Made by a program: the position numbers and the translations under genes | The notes under the pieces: model-generated | The model's database searches: none | The model's input: the letters and a program-made list of their open reading frames with translations, nothing else | What the model was told of the DNA's origin: nothing | Part shown: positions 20,520 through 34,100 of the stretch, in pieces | How the letters are laid out: every line of letters starts with the position of its first letter | How positions within the stretch are numbered: position 1 is the first letter of the stretch | Assembly: GCA_009760855.2 (NCBI GenBank) | Contig: WPIO01000016.1 | Location: forward strand, 6,621,001-6,685,000 | DNA: 64,000 nucleotides | Source: Cristatella mucedo | Lineage: Eukaryota; Bryozoa; Phylactolaemata; Cristatellidae | Direction: 5' to 3'

Positions 20520-21850
20520 AGGTTCACATGCTATGTTACACAAAGACCGAAATTTTACTGAGAACTACCCGAGTCAGGTGTGCGAGTGACAGCCTGTGCT
20601 AGGTACCTCAGTGACCATGTTACCTGGTTTTTTAAGTTACCTTAGCCAGTGCTAGTGACCCTAGTGATCTTAAAACCCACCGAGTGGTTATATTTTACCA
20701 CAGGTTGATACCTACTCTGTATTACACGGTAATGCTGATTGATCCTAAGTGAAGTGTGTAAGCTCATTATTGTTAGCAATTGCAGCAAGCTTAGATCTTG
20801 ACGTCTGAGAACCACCCGACGTAGTATTTGATTACTATTCGATGCAGCTTCTCGAGCCGGCTGTGTGTACTTCAAGAGCTCTAGAGCCTACTCGTCACCT
20901 GATAATGGATCAAGCCTACTCGAGGTATGATTATATCTGCCGCCTCTTGCTTCGTATGAACAGCTTGTAAGTACCGTATTAAACAGCGATGCTATTCGTC
21001 GATAAGTCGTGAGACGTGGTGCACCAGCCAGCACTGTTTGTACGGGCTATCTTAGCTTATAGACATTTGAGCAGCGCCAACAAGGCTTAAGAGGCACTGC
21101 CCAAACTTAGCACCTAGAAACCGGAAACTTACTTCTGCTTAATAAGCCAGCGGGCTCTGAAGTAGCGCAGTGAAAGCTTCGTTCCTGGAATGCTCGCACA
21201 GCGAGAACGTGCGAAGCAGTGATCGGCGGCCATTACTATCTCTCGAGCACCGAAGCAGATTTCGCCACAACGAGGCTTCAACAAGTTTGGTGGTGCGGAC
21301 TCGTGCGTCAATGAAATGCGCCTGCCGATTGCGAGCTCTTGGGTGACCGGTGACAGAGCAGCAGCGGCAGCGAGTGCTGCGGTAATTTTACAAGTCCTTT
21401 TCGCACTCACACTGAACTTCAGCCGCACTGAACACTAGCCGGCGCCGACGGTGCGACAGCTCTGGCCCCAGATAACCGAGGCGTGGCTCACACACTTACC
21501 CGACGCAAGAGCGAGACATGAAGTCGTCGAAATAATTAGTGCTGCAAGTGCTGCACTCCCTGGCCCCGGCGTCCGTACGGCTAGCGCTGGCCGCATAGCG
21601 AAGGAAAACGGAGACAGGTAAGCAGAAGCCTGAAGTGGGGCCTCTCAGCTCGATAATGGCCGCCGATTGTAGCGATCGCTGCTTTCTCTTCATTGGAGGC
21701 GCAAGATAGCATATCTTGCCGTTTCAGATTAGTACTTGGTGTTTGCTTTTGCGAGTACCTCAACAAGCGTTAGCACCTATAGCCCAGCCTTATCTGTGAG
21801 AACGGTTCTACCAGTACAGTACTGAGTCCACTATTGCAGCGCCCAGTTAT
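20520..21850. repeat. Unclassified repeat with pieces near 59.6-61.4 kb
   Basis: Parts of this stretch recur to the right. 'gagtcaggtgtgcgagtg' at 20.57 kb resembles 60.66 kb, the block at 21,100-21,240 resembles 61,235-61,380, and 21,726-21,830 resembles 59,635-59,740. The order differs between the two places. The 21.13-21.70 kb part is GC-rich and contains a minus-strand frame starting MRLKFSVSAKRT with an alanine-rich hydrophobic stretch that could be a signal peptide. I cannot link it to the receptor gene. Confidence 0.4.
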
Positions 21851-21859
21851 GCCAACTCG

Positions 21860-22825
21860 GTAGTTGCAATAATAATTATCATAACAGAAATACATTGCAT
21901 ATAGCACTCTCAGAGAGCTCAATCTCTTTATAGTAACTTTAAATGGGCTGCAAATTAAGCACGATCGACGAAGGGTTAATGGGAGCATGCTCACTTAACC
22001 ACAAGAATAACATGGTTAGGGGGCTCTGCACAGGGTCAGCGTGCAAGTATGGTTAGTGGCAGCCTGCTCGGTGTCAGCACGCTCTAGCAGACGAAAGTCG
22101 AATGGCGGGGACCGAATAAATGCTGCGATAAATAGACGCATTTTAAATTTCGTTTTAAATGTAGCCTAGTCAGGAGATGTCACGACGCATGTCTGGAGTG
22201 AGTTCCAGGCTTTGGGAGCATGCGAACTAAAAGCACGGTCTCTCAAGGATTTAAGGTTTGTACGAGGTATGTGTAAACGGTGAGCTCCTGAAAAGCGGGT
22301 GGTACGCCTGGGCGGGGCGGTAGATCCGCTAGGTAGGCCTGATGGAAAGTAAATCTAAGAGATAGGCTGGAGCCAGATAATAAAGCGACCTGAACGTGAC
22401 GTGATGGAACCTTGAAGTCGATGCGTTGCTTGACTGGGAGCCAGTGCAGGTCGGCGAGAAGTGGTGAGATGAGACAACTGCTACGCTCACGACAGACAAG
22501 CCTAGCAGCACAGCTTTGCATCAGCTGTCAGCGCATGATTGCACAGGCGGGCAGGCCAGCAAGAAGTAAGTTACAGAAGTCAAGACGGGATGTCACAAAC
22601 GCATGGGCCAATTTAGACGCGCTATCCCTGTCCAAACAACCCCGAATTTCAGCAATGTTACGTAGGTGAAAGTAGGGAGACTTGGCTGTGGAGCTGATGT
22701 GGTCGTCTAATGAAAGGTGACTTTGAAACACGACATCTAGAATTCACGCAGACTCAACAGGAGATTTGCTATCAGAGCTTACTATTCTTGCTTGGCAGTC
22801 GTGGCCGCCCACTCTCAGATACAAT
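21860..22825 (-). mobile_element. LINE-A 3' fragment
   Basis: The minus-strand reading gives QSHLSLDDHISSTAKSP, NIAEIRGCLDRDSASKLAHA and ADLHWLPVKQRIDFKV, followed by the LINE-A 3' UTR and an AT-rich tail at the low end. The frame is broken by stops. Confidence 0.85.
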
Positions 22826-22979
22826 TTAAGCTACAAGTGGAAGTTCGTAAATTTGCAATTACCGGAAATGAGTAAGAAATGCGAGCGTTTTCAGCAGCAA
22901 TTTGTTTATTCAGCCGTGAGTTTGACGTGACTGTCAGAATTGCTGCAGGTCGGATGGTAAGAGTAATGTGCCAAGAAAG

Positions 22980-23390
22980 AGTTCAAAATTTAGCCTATTG
23001 AAAAAAGACTAGCAAGAAAATGCGAATAGCTAAAAAAAAGCCTAAGAAATTCTCGAGCCTTAAGTTTCCCGTTCATGAATAAACCAAGATCAAAAGTACA
23101 GGGCTTCATTGTTAGCGGGGCGATTTTTAATTGTCATCATTCGGACAAGCGTTGTCAACGGCATCCTGTTGTTAATTTTTTAACGACTTATTTATATTCA
23201 ACCAACCACTATAGAACATAGCAAGCAGTTCTCCATGGAAGATTTCTGCTTGGGCATACTAAAGCTGTAATGAGAGCTATGCCCCAAGTGACCAATCCAG
23301 ACGGAGCTTTTCAATTAGCAAGTAACTTTAGCTTGCTAAATTTAGCACTACATAAATGTACGAAAATTTATTGCAAAAAGCACAAGCGCT
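22980..23390. repeat. Third copy of the FN3-upstream intron segment
   Basis: It is homologous to 19,480-19,870 ('aagcagttctccatggaag', 'gtaatgagagctatgcccc'). No FN3 exon follows at the expected distance on the minus strand; a LINE-A copy occupies the place. Confidence 0.55.
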
Positions 23391-23394
23391 ATCG

Positions 23395-24020
23395 AGTAGT
23401 TATTAATAGCATGTTCAATAAACAGCAAGCATAAAATGGTTAGGGTGACATGCACAGGGTCAGCATGCAAAGTGTGGTTACTGGCAGCATGCACAGTGTG
23501 AGCATGCCTAAGCACATAGATGATGAATCACAGAGACCTACTAAGTGCTGTAATGAATAGGTGCATTCTTAGTTTCCTTTTAAATGCGAACAAGTCAGGA
23601 GTTGTCGTGATGCAAGTGGAGAGTGATTTCTAGCTTTGTAACCACGCGGTCTCCAAATTATTTGAGATTTGTACGAGGTATGGGTAAACAATTAGGTTCC
23701 GAAAAGCGGGTAGTACGATGCTTACCCTGGTGGGGCAGTATATCTTATCGGTGGGCTGGAGCCAAAGAATGAAGGGATATAAAAGTTAATGACATAACCT
23801 TGAAGTCGATGCGTTGCTTGACTAGAAGCCACTGCAGGTTGGCGATGAGCGGTTTGATGTGGCAACTGCGACTCTTGCGAAAGACAAGACTAGCTGCAGA
23901 GTTTTGCACCAGCTGTAAGCGCCTGATAGCACAGGCTGGTAGGCCTGCAAGCAGTGAGTTGTAGGAGTCAAGACACGATGTTACAAATTCAAGGGCTAAC
24001 TTAGATGCACTGCAGAATAC
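23395..24020 (-). mobile_element. LINE-A 3' fragment
   Basis: The 3' UTR phrases 'ggtcagcatgcaaagtgtgg' and 'agtgtgagcatgcctaagca' are present, and the reverse-strand ORF2 end around 'gtcgatgcgttgcttgacta' is degraded. Confidence 0.78.
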
Positions 24021-24699
24021 AGTTTTCGCCGCGAGTAAGTGTAAGTATAGAAAATGGCCATTACTCTCAAGAAGTTTTGCTCATGAAACTGGAGAAGTAA
24101 CGGATCTGAAATAACCCTATGCTTGTAAGCTGACGAATCTAAGTATTGTTGTTCGCAATCATAAGAAAGAAAATTAATGAATTAAAATTTAACAAGTACA
24201 TAGTCTGAAACAATAGGAAACAAACAACCTTAAAGGGCTCAGCGATGAGCAGGTGCTTTAGGTTTGCAGCTTTACTGCAAGTCACTTTCGCACGGATTCC
24301 CCCAGTACTAGTTCCCATCATGTTTTCATTGCAACAACCTTAGTACTAGTATTGAAAGTCCAGTATATCCCGGTGTTATCTCAAATCAGAAGCACTTTTT
24401 GGAAACACAGGTTTTCAAACTTATTAGATTAAATTTTTTAAACTTATTTTAAATCTTTCCTCTGAGCAGCTCAAAGCGACACTATTACTAACTCACGACT
24501 AATTCTACACGTTTGGCTCCGGTTAAGAAACAACAGCTGGGTGGTTTTCATAGTATCTTCATAAAGGTGCCTGAGCAATGAAAATAATTCGTTACGCAAA
24601 CAAAGTAGAATTTAAAAGTAGTCTTCGATTCTGCTTGAGTATTCATCATGGTAAACTACCCTTTGCTACTTTCCATACGTTTATAACTACTCAGCTTCT

Positions 24700-25490
24700 C
24701 GTTATCTCTCAGCATCTCTCTTTCTCTCTCTCTTTCTCTGTCTCTTTGTCACTGTCTCTGTCTCTCTGTCTCTGTCTCTCTCTGTCTCTCTCTGTCTCTG
24801 CCTCTCTCCGTCTCTATCTCTGTGTCTCTCTGTGTCTCTCTGTGTCTCTTTGCGTCTCTCTGTGCCTATCCGTGTCTCTCTGTGTCTCTCTTTGTCTCTG
24901 TCTGTCTCGGTCTGTCTCAGTCTGTCTCTGTTTGTCTCTGTATGTTTCAGGCTATCTCTGTCTGTCTCTATCTGTCTCTGTCTGTCTCTGTCTGCCTCTA
25001 TTTGTCTCTGTCTGTCTCTGTCTGTCTCTGTCTGTCTCCGTCTGTCTCCATCTGTCTCTGACTGTCTCTGTCTGTCTCTGTCTGTCTCTGTCTGTCTCTG
25101 TCTGTCTCCGTCTGTCTCCGTCTGTCTCAGTCTGTCTCCGTCTGTATCCGTCAGTCTCCGTCTGTCTTTGTCTCTGTCTATCTTTGTCTCTGTCTGTCCC
25201 TGTCTCAGTCTGCGTCTCCGTGTCTGTATCTGTGCCTGTCTCTCCCTGTCTCTCAGTTTTTGGTTTAGGAAGATTGGACAAAGTCAACGCAAGCTCCAAA
25301 GCTGTCTCTGCCTGTCTGTCTGTTTCTCTCTGTTTCTCGCTGTCTCGGTCTCTTTGTCTCGGCCTCTGCCTCTGTCTCTGTCTCTGTCCCTGTCTCTGTC
25401 TGTCTGTCCGTCCGTCCGTCCGTCTGTCTGTCTGTCTATCTCACTCTCTCTCTCTATCTCTGTCTCTCTCTCTCTCTGTGTTTGATTTGA
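24700..25490. repeat. Long CTGTCT-type pyrimidine satellite
   Basis: About 790 bases consist almost only of C and T with regular G, in units such as CTCTGTCT and TCTGTCTC. Two short unique islands occur (25,250-25,300 and just after 25,480). Because the repeat has few stops, both strands show long open frames of Ser/Leu/Val/Cys or Arg/Asp/Thr. These are artefacts. Confidence 0.93.
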
Positions 25491-25519
25491 ACTACGTCGA
25501 CACAAGCTCTGATGCTGAC

Positions 25520-27500
25520 GTGTAACAGTTTACTGGAATTGAGCACCACAAGAAAGTTTATCAAGGATGGGGATGCTAATTTAGCATAAAGATCCACAAT
25601 AAAGTGCGAATTTGCGGATTATACCTGCACATCGCGTCAAAATGTAATGCTCTAGCTAACTGCTGTGGACTCGCTTCGCTGAGTTAGACTGGAGCTACAC
25701 TTCTATCACACGTCACTCCCACAAGTATTGGTTGCCATCTTGCCGCATGACAGACGGACGGACGAAGTTTCTCGCTTTAGCACAAAGAGATATGTCTACG
25801 CAGCAACCTTTTGTTGATCAAATGGGCCATTTTAGTCCAAATACGCTTCGTTATTCTTGACTTTGGCGAACCATGTAACTTTGCAGATGCAAAGTCTCAC
25901 TGCTCGTCTCATTGTAGAGCCAAAATATTCTCACCTGTACTACCAGTATGTATTTAAGGATATTTAAATGCGTAATTTTATCCTTTTTAGGTAGGTACAT
26001 CATGATGAAACGTGCCATTTAACAAAATAGTATCCTTAATGGAACGGTTTTAAGGTGAAATCGGCAAATATAAAAATAACCTAATTTTGTCGGAATAATG
26101 AAGGTACCTAAAAATTAAATTAGCGAAAGGCAAAAATATATTCTGGGTTTGGCGGTATAATAGAAAGAAATTGTCGCTGAATCTAGGTTGTCAGGCTGAT
26201 ATACTGCCTATGATTGCAGTCTAACAGTAACAAGTGAGCCATTAATGCTTCACCAATTGATTTCGGGGGCGGCGGAAATTGCTGTAAACGGATTATGTTT
26301 CTTTGTGGGAGAAATTAATACATGATGGTAGCGAATACTGTGAAAGTATTTTAGACTGCATTTAAATTACGCAAAACTTTTATGTGTATCCGTGTTTCGC
26401 CATTTCATCAAAATTGCAATAATTTTCGTTTATTTAAAAAATACGAAGCCAGTCACAATTTAATCAGTGACTGCATGAGCAAATATTAGCAGATATTCAA
26501 TTCTTACAATTTCCTATACAGACTAGCTAGAATCGGCGCACATTAGTCAGTAGAATTGCGAGGCTGCCGCCTTTTGAACGCTGATATCTATGATGCATAG
26601 TCGAGCACCTTTCTGCTTCACAGTTCGGAAACGACTAAATTACTTTAAACTATCTTACAATTCATCGTTGAATCTTTCAATTGATATTAGGTTAAATCAT
26701 ATCGTAAATATTTCAAAATACTCTTCACTTTGACGCTTGCATCCATTGCTAACTTAAATATCCCATCGGATTGCAGATTGAAAACTGCAAGCTGCTTACT
26801 GCTAGCTTGCATCTTAGTGCTGCATATAGGAGTTAGAGTAAAGACGCAATGCAATTTAACGTTCAGTTTACCAGGAATTGGATACTACTTCATAGTCACA
26901 CTGCGCCGTGCTTCGAAATGAGTGTCACCAGCTGCAGCCGCCCTAGGCTGCACATCAAGTAATACGTCGAATCTGTACCTAGTCCTTCAATTTTCTACGA
27001 AACTCCAATTGATTAATTACACTATTTAGCAAGATTTGACAGTAAACTATGTGGAATCAAAACTTTCTTCCCTACTGGGTAATAATATCTTTTGAAGGTT
27101 GGCCATTAAGCACAAGACTACTGTAGATCTTGGAATAGCTACAAAATGTGCATGATTGTATTTCAATAGCCAGACTCTGGAAATATCTAGATAATTTAAA
27201 ATCCAGTCAGCATAAGCCAAGTGTGTACCCTAAATTGGCAGATACGCATGAACATATTCTTCCACGTGCTCTACAGCTTCAGGCTGATTTAACTGCTATA
27301 GTTGCTAGTCGTAGATGAACAATGGATCATTAAGGCCACAGAACTTCAAATGGGTGCTAGTAATGCTACAGAGCGATGCTGCCTCTTGGTATTAAATTAT
27401 TAAAGCTTCTGAAGCTGCAATTATTATCAGTCAGATGCTCGTTGTTTAGAGAGTTATGAGTCCTTACATAAGGAGAGTATTGCTACAATTTTTCCATGGG
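25520..27500. other. Intergenic or intronic stretch without a supported gene
   Basis: This AT-rich sequence holds no recognised mobile element. No exon pair with consistent phase was found on either strand. Confidence 0.4.
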
Positions 27501-27511
27501 ATCATCCATCT

Positions 27512-27891
27512 GTGGCGGCTATGTTCTTTAATCACAGCGTTTATATTCAAATATTTTGGCACCTGTTCCCTACCCACTGCATGAGTGTCAGCATGCCGGT
27601 ACCAGCTCAAGTGACGAGAAGAGTGTGCCTCGTTGTGACCCATGCCTGTTTGACTCAGGACGCCAAAGATTCAGATTTAAAATTAATTAAAGCCTTTTTG
27701 GAATTGGTAAGATTATTTGGCTGTATTTGAAGGTCCGGGATAAAAGCTCTCTCTGTTATGGTATTTTAAATTCGACCTAAGATGCTTGTAATTCTAAGGC
27801 CTTGTTAACGATGGTGATGGTATTGCTGCAGGCTAAACAGAAACTTGATAGAGCAGCTGTTACGTTGGTACACGAAGAAAGTACTTCTTAA
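27512..27891 (+). CDS. Possible two-exon C-terminus, unknown product
   Basis: A frame ending QDAKDSDLKLIKAFLEL meets a GTAAGA donor at 27,707. At 27,832, after a gctgcag acceptor, a 60-base exon in the same phase reads AKQKLDRAAVTLVHEESTS and then stops. Both phases are 0, which makes the pair credible. The start of the first exon is unknown (a cag acceptor near 27,592 is one choice). I recognise no family, and it could be chance. Confidence 0.3.
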
Positions 27892-28089
27892 GCTTAGGAA
27901 ATCTAGAAAGAATGTTTCAGGCATGTTACCGATCTTTTCAACTCACATACCAGTCAGCTGAATGTCAAGCGGCTCATCCCAAGCAAAGCGACTGGTGCAC
28001 TGTTCAAGGATGAAGGAGCCAAGAAGGGCAACTGCTCACAGTTGCTTCGCTGAGGGTCTTGATGAATGGAGCTCCTGCCGCGTGTTTGT

Positions 28090-28258
28090 GTGTACTCAGA
28101 CATGCGTCCATACTTGCGTTCATTGGTGCATTAGTGCATACGCCTGTGTGTGCACACGCATTTGCATGAGTGCGAGCATGAACACTCGCTTGCATGTGCG
28201 TATGCATGCACGCACATGTTCCATTGTGTGTGTGCATTCGCATGCGTGTACTCATATA
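28090..28258. repeat. Cryptic TG/CA-rich alternating repeat
   Basis: This is a run of loosely alternating purine and pyrimidine built from tgtg, gcatgc, cacgca and gtgcat words. It is not a clean microsatellite. It ends in an ATA/ATT run that is the tail of the neighbouring LINE-A. Confidence 0.6.
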
Positions 28259-28261
28259 GTT

Positions 28262-28720
28262 ATAATAATAATAATAATAACAATGCACTTGACGAATCGC
28301 CCTCAGATATCTCAATCTCTTTCTAGGCCCTTTACATTTGCTGCAAGGGAAACACGACTGAATGGTGTGTGGTATCATGCTTGATAACTAACATAAATAA
28401 AATGGTTAGGGGTGACATGCACAGGGTCAGCATACAAGTGTGGTTAGTAGCAGCATGCACAGTGTGAGTACACTTAAGCACATCGAGGACGAATCAGAGG
28501 GACCCACTAAATGCTGTCTAAAATGGGTACGTTTTAATTTTTTTTTAAATGTGGTCAATTTAAAGGATGTCAAGATGCTAGTCGGGTGTGAGTTCGAGGC
28601 TTTGGGAGCATTAAGAACTAAATGCATGGTCTCTAAGGGATTTGAGGTTTATACCAGACAATGGTAAACAGTTAGATTCCGAAAAGCTGGGGCGGGGTTC
28701 GATGTATGGCCTGGTGGGGG
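28262..28720 (-). mobile_element. LINE-A 3' fragment
   Basis: The ATT-type tail is at the low end, followed by the LINE-A 3' UTR ('cctcagatatctcaatctct', 'tttctaggccctttacattt') and degraded ORF2. It is truncated at about 28,720. Confidence 0.85.
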
Positions 28721-28721
28721 C

Positions 28722-28922
28722 TCAACCATTCATGTGAACGCTGGTAATTGTCTGCTGCAGTTGCTTTGCCTGTTCACATTCGAGACTTCTCCGCATAGTG
28801 CAGATCCATGCCATTGTTGAGTTGAGGTGAAGCTTCTTGGCTGTACACCCTGAATAACCATACCCTGCTATACAGTTGAAAAAATTGCAACAGCTGCCCA
28901 AATAGAAGCTTTTATATTTCAC
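28722..28922 (-). other. Possible cysteine-rich exon, minus strand
   Basis: After an acceptor-like tttgggcag the minus strand reads CCNFFNCIAGYGYSGCTAKK, then LHLNSTMAWICTMRRSLEC. The cysteine spacing and the NST sequon look extracellular. The donor would be GTTGAG at the LINE-A junction. I do not recognise a domain, and chance is possible. Confidence 0.22.
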
Positions 28923-29184
28923 ATAACAACTGTCGAGTTTTCTGAGCCTTGATTTTTAGGTATAGTGATAGATAAAGACTGATTACTAATTCACCCGTGG
29001 CTCTATCATTCATGCCTCAGTTTCGGAAGGGCTGTATTCACGTATTCACTTACTTTGGCAAATAGCACACCGAAAATTTTTAAGAGGTACAGCTGGTTTG
29101 CTTAGCTTATGAAGCACAGCAGTGCCAGATGTCGACAACTCTTCTTTTCAGCTACTCAAGCTTGAGTTTCAACGAATCAACCAG

Positions 29185-29394
29185 CTGGAGCGAAGGCTGG
29201 AGATGAAGTGACGTTTACATGCAACTATCCAACAGAGAACCCAACCTTTGAGAATGCGATCGAATGGGGCAAGGTCGTCGGTTCCTCAGATAATTTCGAA
29301 CTGATTGCAACAAATAAGATAGCAGAGCCAGAATGGCGCTGCATTATCACAGCTGCGACTGCAACACAATTGCAAGCTAAGGTTTCAATTCCCG
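29185..29394 (+). CDS. Possible Ig-like domain exon
   Basis: After a ccag acceptor the frame reads GAKAGDEVTFTCNYPTENPT, then AIEWGKVVGSSDNFELI, then EWRCIITAATATQLQAKVSI, with a GTATGT donor. VTFTC and IEWGK match the B and C strands of Ig-like domains, and a second cysteine follows, although the spacing is short. Using the earlier acceptor (tcttttcag at about 29,156), another frame gives LLKLEFQRINQLERRLEMK and a stop. Only one of the two can be right. No neighbouring exons were identified. Confidence 0.35.
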
Positions 29395-29419
29395 GTATGT
29401 GCGCATCGGCGACCCTTGA

Positions 29420-29585
29420 TGGCACACTAGTGAAGGCTTTTGCTCATCACGACCTTAGTCCTGAGGTCGTGGGCTCGAATCCTGAGGCGAGCGATCCCTT
29501 ATTTCAGCTTCAAGCAGTCGTGATAGCGTTTGAACCTCTTCTGTGGCTAGAAAAAAAGAGGCCAATAAATGAGCTAGTATTTCCT
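29420..29585 (+). mobile_element. SINE-B copy
   Basis: It has 'cgtgggctcgaatcctgagg' (B-box-like), then 'gcgatcccttatttcagctt', then 'agaggccaataaatgag'. It belongs to the same family as 13,331-13,495 and 54,712-54,885. Confidence 0.65.
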
Positions 29586-29859
29586 AATGTATGTAGTTTG
29601 GGGCTAACCTGAAAGTAGAGCAGCGAACGTGCAGCCCCTACCAGCTAGTGGCTGGGCATACTTGCAGGCGAGGATCCGACGAAGCATTGGGTTCTGGCAG
29701 AAGAGCTGCGAGCTGCTCCTCAAATGGGGATTTTTTTAAGAGATAAATAAACGGGAGTCGGTAGGAGTGACCAGAACAGCTAATCAACATCATCACTGTG
29801 GGAGTTCCTCCAGTCTCTAGTCGATGGGTCAATTACTGATTGCTGCATTAGTTTCAGCC

Positions 29860-30268
29860 ACATTGCACCCTCAGGTTCGACGAACAATAAGCTTCCATCC
29901 CTACTCTTATGGACCGTTGGCAGAAAAAGCTTTGGTCCTGCATTGCTCTCTGTGACTGCTTTACACACGTTCACAGTTCTACAATTTTTATGCGACGACA
30001 TGTTTTCTCCTGCTGCCTAATTAGGCACACACTTTCCAGCTTTCATGGGTTAGTAATTACATGTCACTCACTTCCTCGGCGACTGCCCTCCTGACTCAAC
30101 TATGCTTCTTATTTTCTGTTTGTTTCTTGAGAAGAAGTCTGTTGGCTACCACATACTTACCAAAGGCATCTTATGCTTTCAAGAGGGCTACACAAAACCC
30201 TTAAGCCTATCACCCACCTAGTCCATGTAGCTTAGCGGAGTCATAGACAGAAATAAATACGGAGTCAA
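29860..30268 (+). mobile_element. LINE-B 3' end directly before the oxidoreductase exon
   Basis: The plus strand contains the LINE-B phrases 'agaagtctgttggctacca' and 'acacaaaacccttaag'. The end of the element is 'gtcatagacagaaataaata', which parallels the tail of the other LINE-B copies (ggttacagatagagatacata). The part before about 30,080 is less certain. The element ends within a few bases of coding sequence. Confidence 0.6.
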
Positions 30269-30270
30269 AG

Positions 30271-32208
<1,938 letters not shown>

Positions 32209-32559
32209 AAATTTGGTTGCTGTCACAAATTTTGTCACCAAATATCTGATCCCTGTGTGGCACCAAGTCGATGTTGCTGCCTTCATCACTTGCTCATGCC
32301 AATGGCTTCATGAGCTTGCCAGATTGTTCGACTATAAGACAGTAAATGGTTCGTTGCAGTCTTTGTGAAGTGTTGGCTAAGTACACCCGTTAACATATTC
32401 AGCACCAGTTGAAAAGTGGTTGGATTTGATAGGCTCTTACTCGACTAATTGCATTGCCTCTGTGATGAATTTTATGTTGTTGAATCAGAGAAAGACGTCT
32501 TACCTCTTTTTGGCTGTAGAGAGACAGGTGGATAGGACATCGTTAGTGGGACTGAGACC

Positions 32560-32815
32560 ATTAATTGGGCTGGACTGCAGAACTTTCCCCTACCAGCACT
32601 GTCCATCGATAGGCAAACCAGGACTGCTGTTAATCATACCGATCGATCCTAGCAAAGGTCAAGTCTAGCTTCTATAAAAAAATTGTTGATTCACGGACTG
32701 CAGAACTTTCCCCTACCAGCACTGTCCATCGACAGGCAAACCAGGACTGCTGTTAATCATACCGATCGTTCCTAGCAAAGGCCAAGTCTAGCTTCTATAA
32801 AAACATTGTTGATTC
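32560..32815 (+). repeat. Tandem duplication of about 120 bases inside LINE-A
   Basis: The block starting 'ggactgcagaactttcccct' and ending 'tataaaaaaattgttgattc' is followed at once by a second copy with four or five differences. It encodes part of LINE ORF2 (KSSFYKKIVDS). Confidence 0.85.
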
Positions 32816-33445
32816 ACAGATGCACAATAAAAAAATGCTGATGTCTACGATCAACAAACTCCTTACGTGGTCCCAGATTAGCTCCTTACCTAGGGATTCT
32901 TGTGATCAGACTGATCGCTTTAATAGCTTCTCTGTAAAAAAGATAGACAAGATCAGAGAGTCCATCCCTTTTGTGGCAGTAAACCCCTGAAAGCCCCATG
33001 CAGCACCTCAATATCTACTTTCAAGGAGGCAAGTAATGACCTCGTTCTGAAGCTCGAATCCCAATCAAAGAGGACAGTTAGTCCTCTAGATCCTGTTCCA
33101 ATGGTCCTGCTTCTACGATGCATAAATATGCTGCTGCCATGCATAACTAACATCATAAATGTCACTTGGCTCAGGTCGTGTCCCAGCATCTTTCAAAAAG
33201 GTTATTGCTAAGCCACTGCTCAAGAAAGCAACACTAGACCGAGAGAACTTGAGCCACTTCCGCTCAGTCTCCCTTATACCTTTCCTATCAAAGACACGGG
33301 AGCGAGTCCTAGCGGAACAGCCGAACTCGTATTTTGAAACTTCAAGATTTGCTAGTAAGGTCCACGCCGGTTTATGAACTAATCACTCTAGAGAGCATTG
33401 CTTCGGGTGCATAACGGCCTGCTCAGGAATGCAGATTTAGTTAAC

Positions 33446-33530
33446 AATAATAAAATTGATACATTTGATTAAGCGTCCTCTGATAACTCGATTCTTTCTA
33501 GGCCATTCACATTTGCTGCACAGGAAGAGT
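33446..33530 (-). mobile_element. LINE-A 3' tip nested in LINE-A
   Basis: A reverse-oriented tail, 'aataataaaattgatacatt' followed by 'ttctaggccattcacatttg', interrupts the ORF just before the RT core. Confidence 0.65.
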
Positions 33531-33909
33531 ATCTTTGCTTGTTTTGCTCGATCTTGCGGAAGCTTTTAATACAATCGATCACAAAGTCCTCCTCGAGCGC
33601 CTCATATCTCGCCTGGTCACCAGTGGCACTGCACTGCAATGTTTGAGGTCCTGTCTTTGTGGGAGATGTCAGAGACTTGAATGGACACAGATCATCAAAG
33701 GAACCTCTGCAGCATGGGGTACCTCAGGGCTCCGTGCTAGGTCCGGTTCTTTTCATGGTTCATACTCTCCCCCTAGCCTATGTGATTGCCAGGCACAAAC
33801 TAGGCTTTCACTTCTATGCAGATTTCACTCAGTTGTACCGTTACTTGGACTCCTTCTAGCCCTAGAGCGTGTCGAATTCTCTCAACTCCCTTGCTGCATG
33901 TATTGACGA

Positions 33910-34100
33910 TGTAATCAACTGCTCTCCTGACTCTGCTATGCTTCCCACTTTCTCTTTTTTGCATGAGATGAAGTCTGTTGGCTACCGAAAGCATACCGAA
34001 AGCGCTTAGGCTGTTAGTGTGCTATACAAAACTCCTGCATAACACCCACATAGTCGTTGTGGTCTTGTGGTTACAGATAGAGATACATACATACATCTGC
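33910..34100 (+). mobile_element. LINE-B 3' end nested in LINE-A
   Basis: It includes 'atgaagtctgttggctaccg', then 'ctatacaaaactcctgcata', and ends in 'agatagagatacatacatac', the LINE-B signature. Confidence 0.75.

Noticed and set aside
24139-24321. Minus-strand frame TGGIRAKVTCSKAANLKHLL as an extra receptor exon
   Set aside because: Weak donor and no acceptor, no counterpart in copy 2.
24578-25525. Very long open frames (up to 315 codons) rich in Ser, Leu, Val and Cys
   Set aside because: They are translations of the CTGTCT satellite; three frames and both strands are open, with no unique coding sequence.
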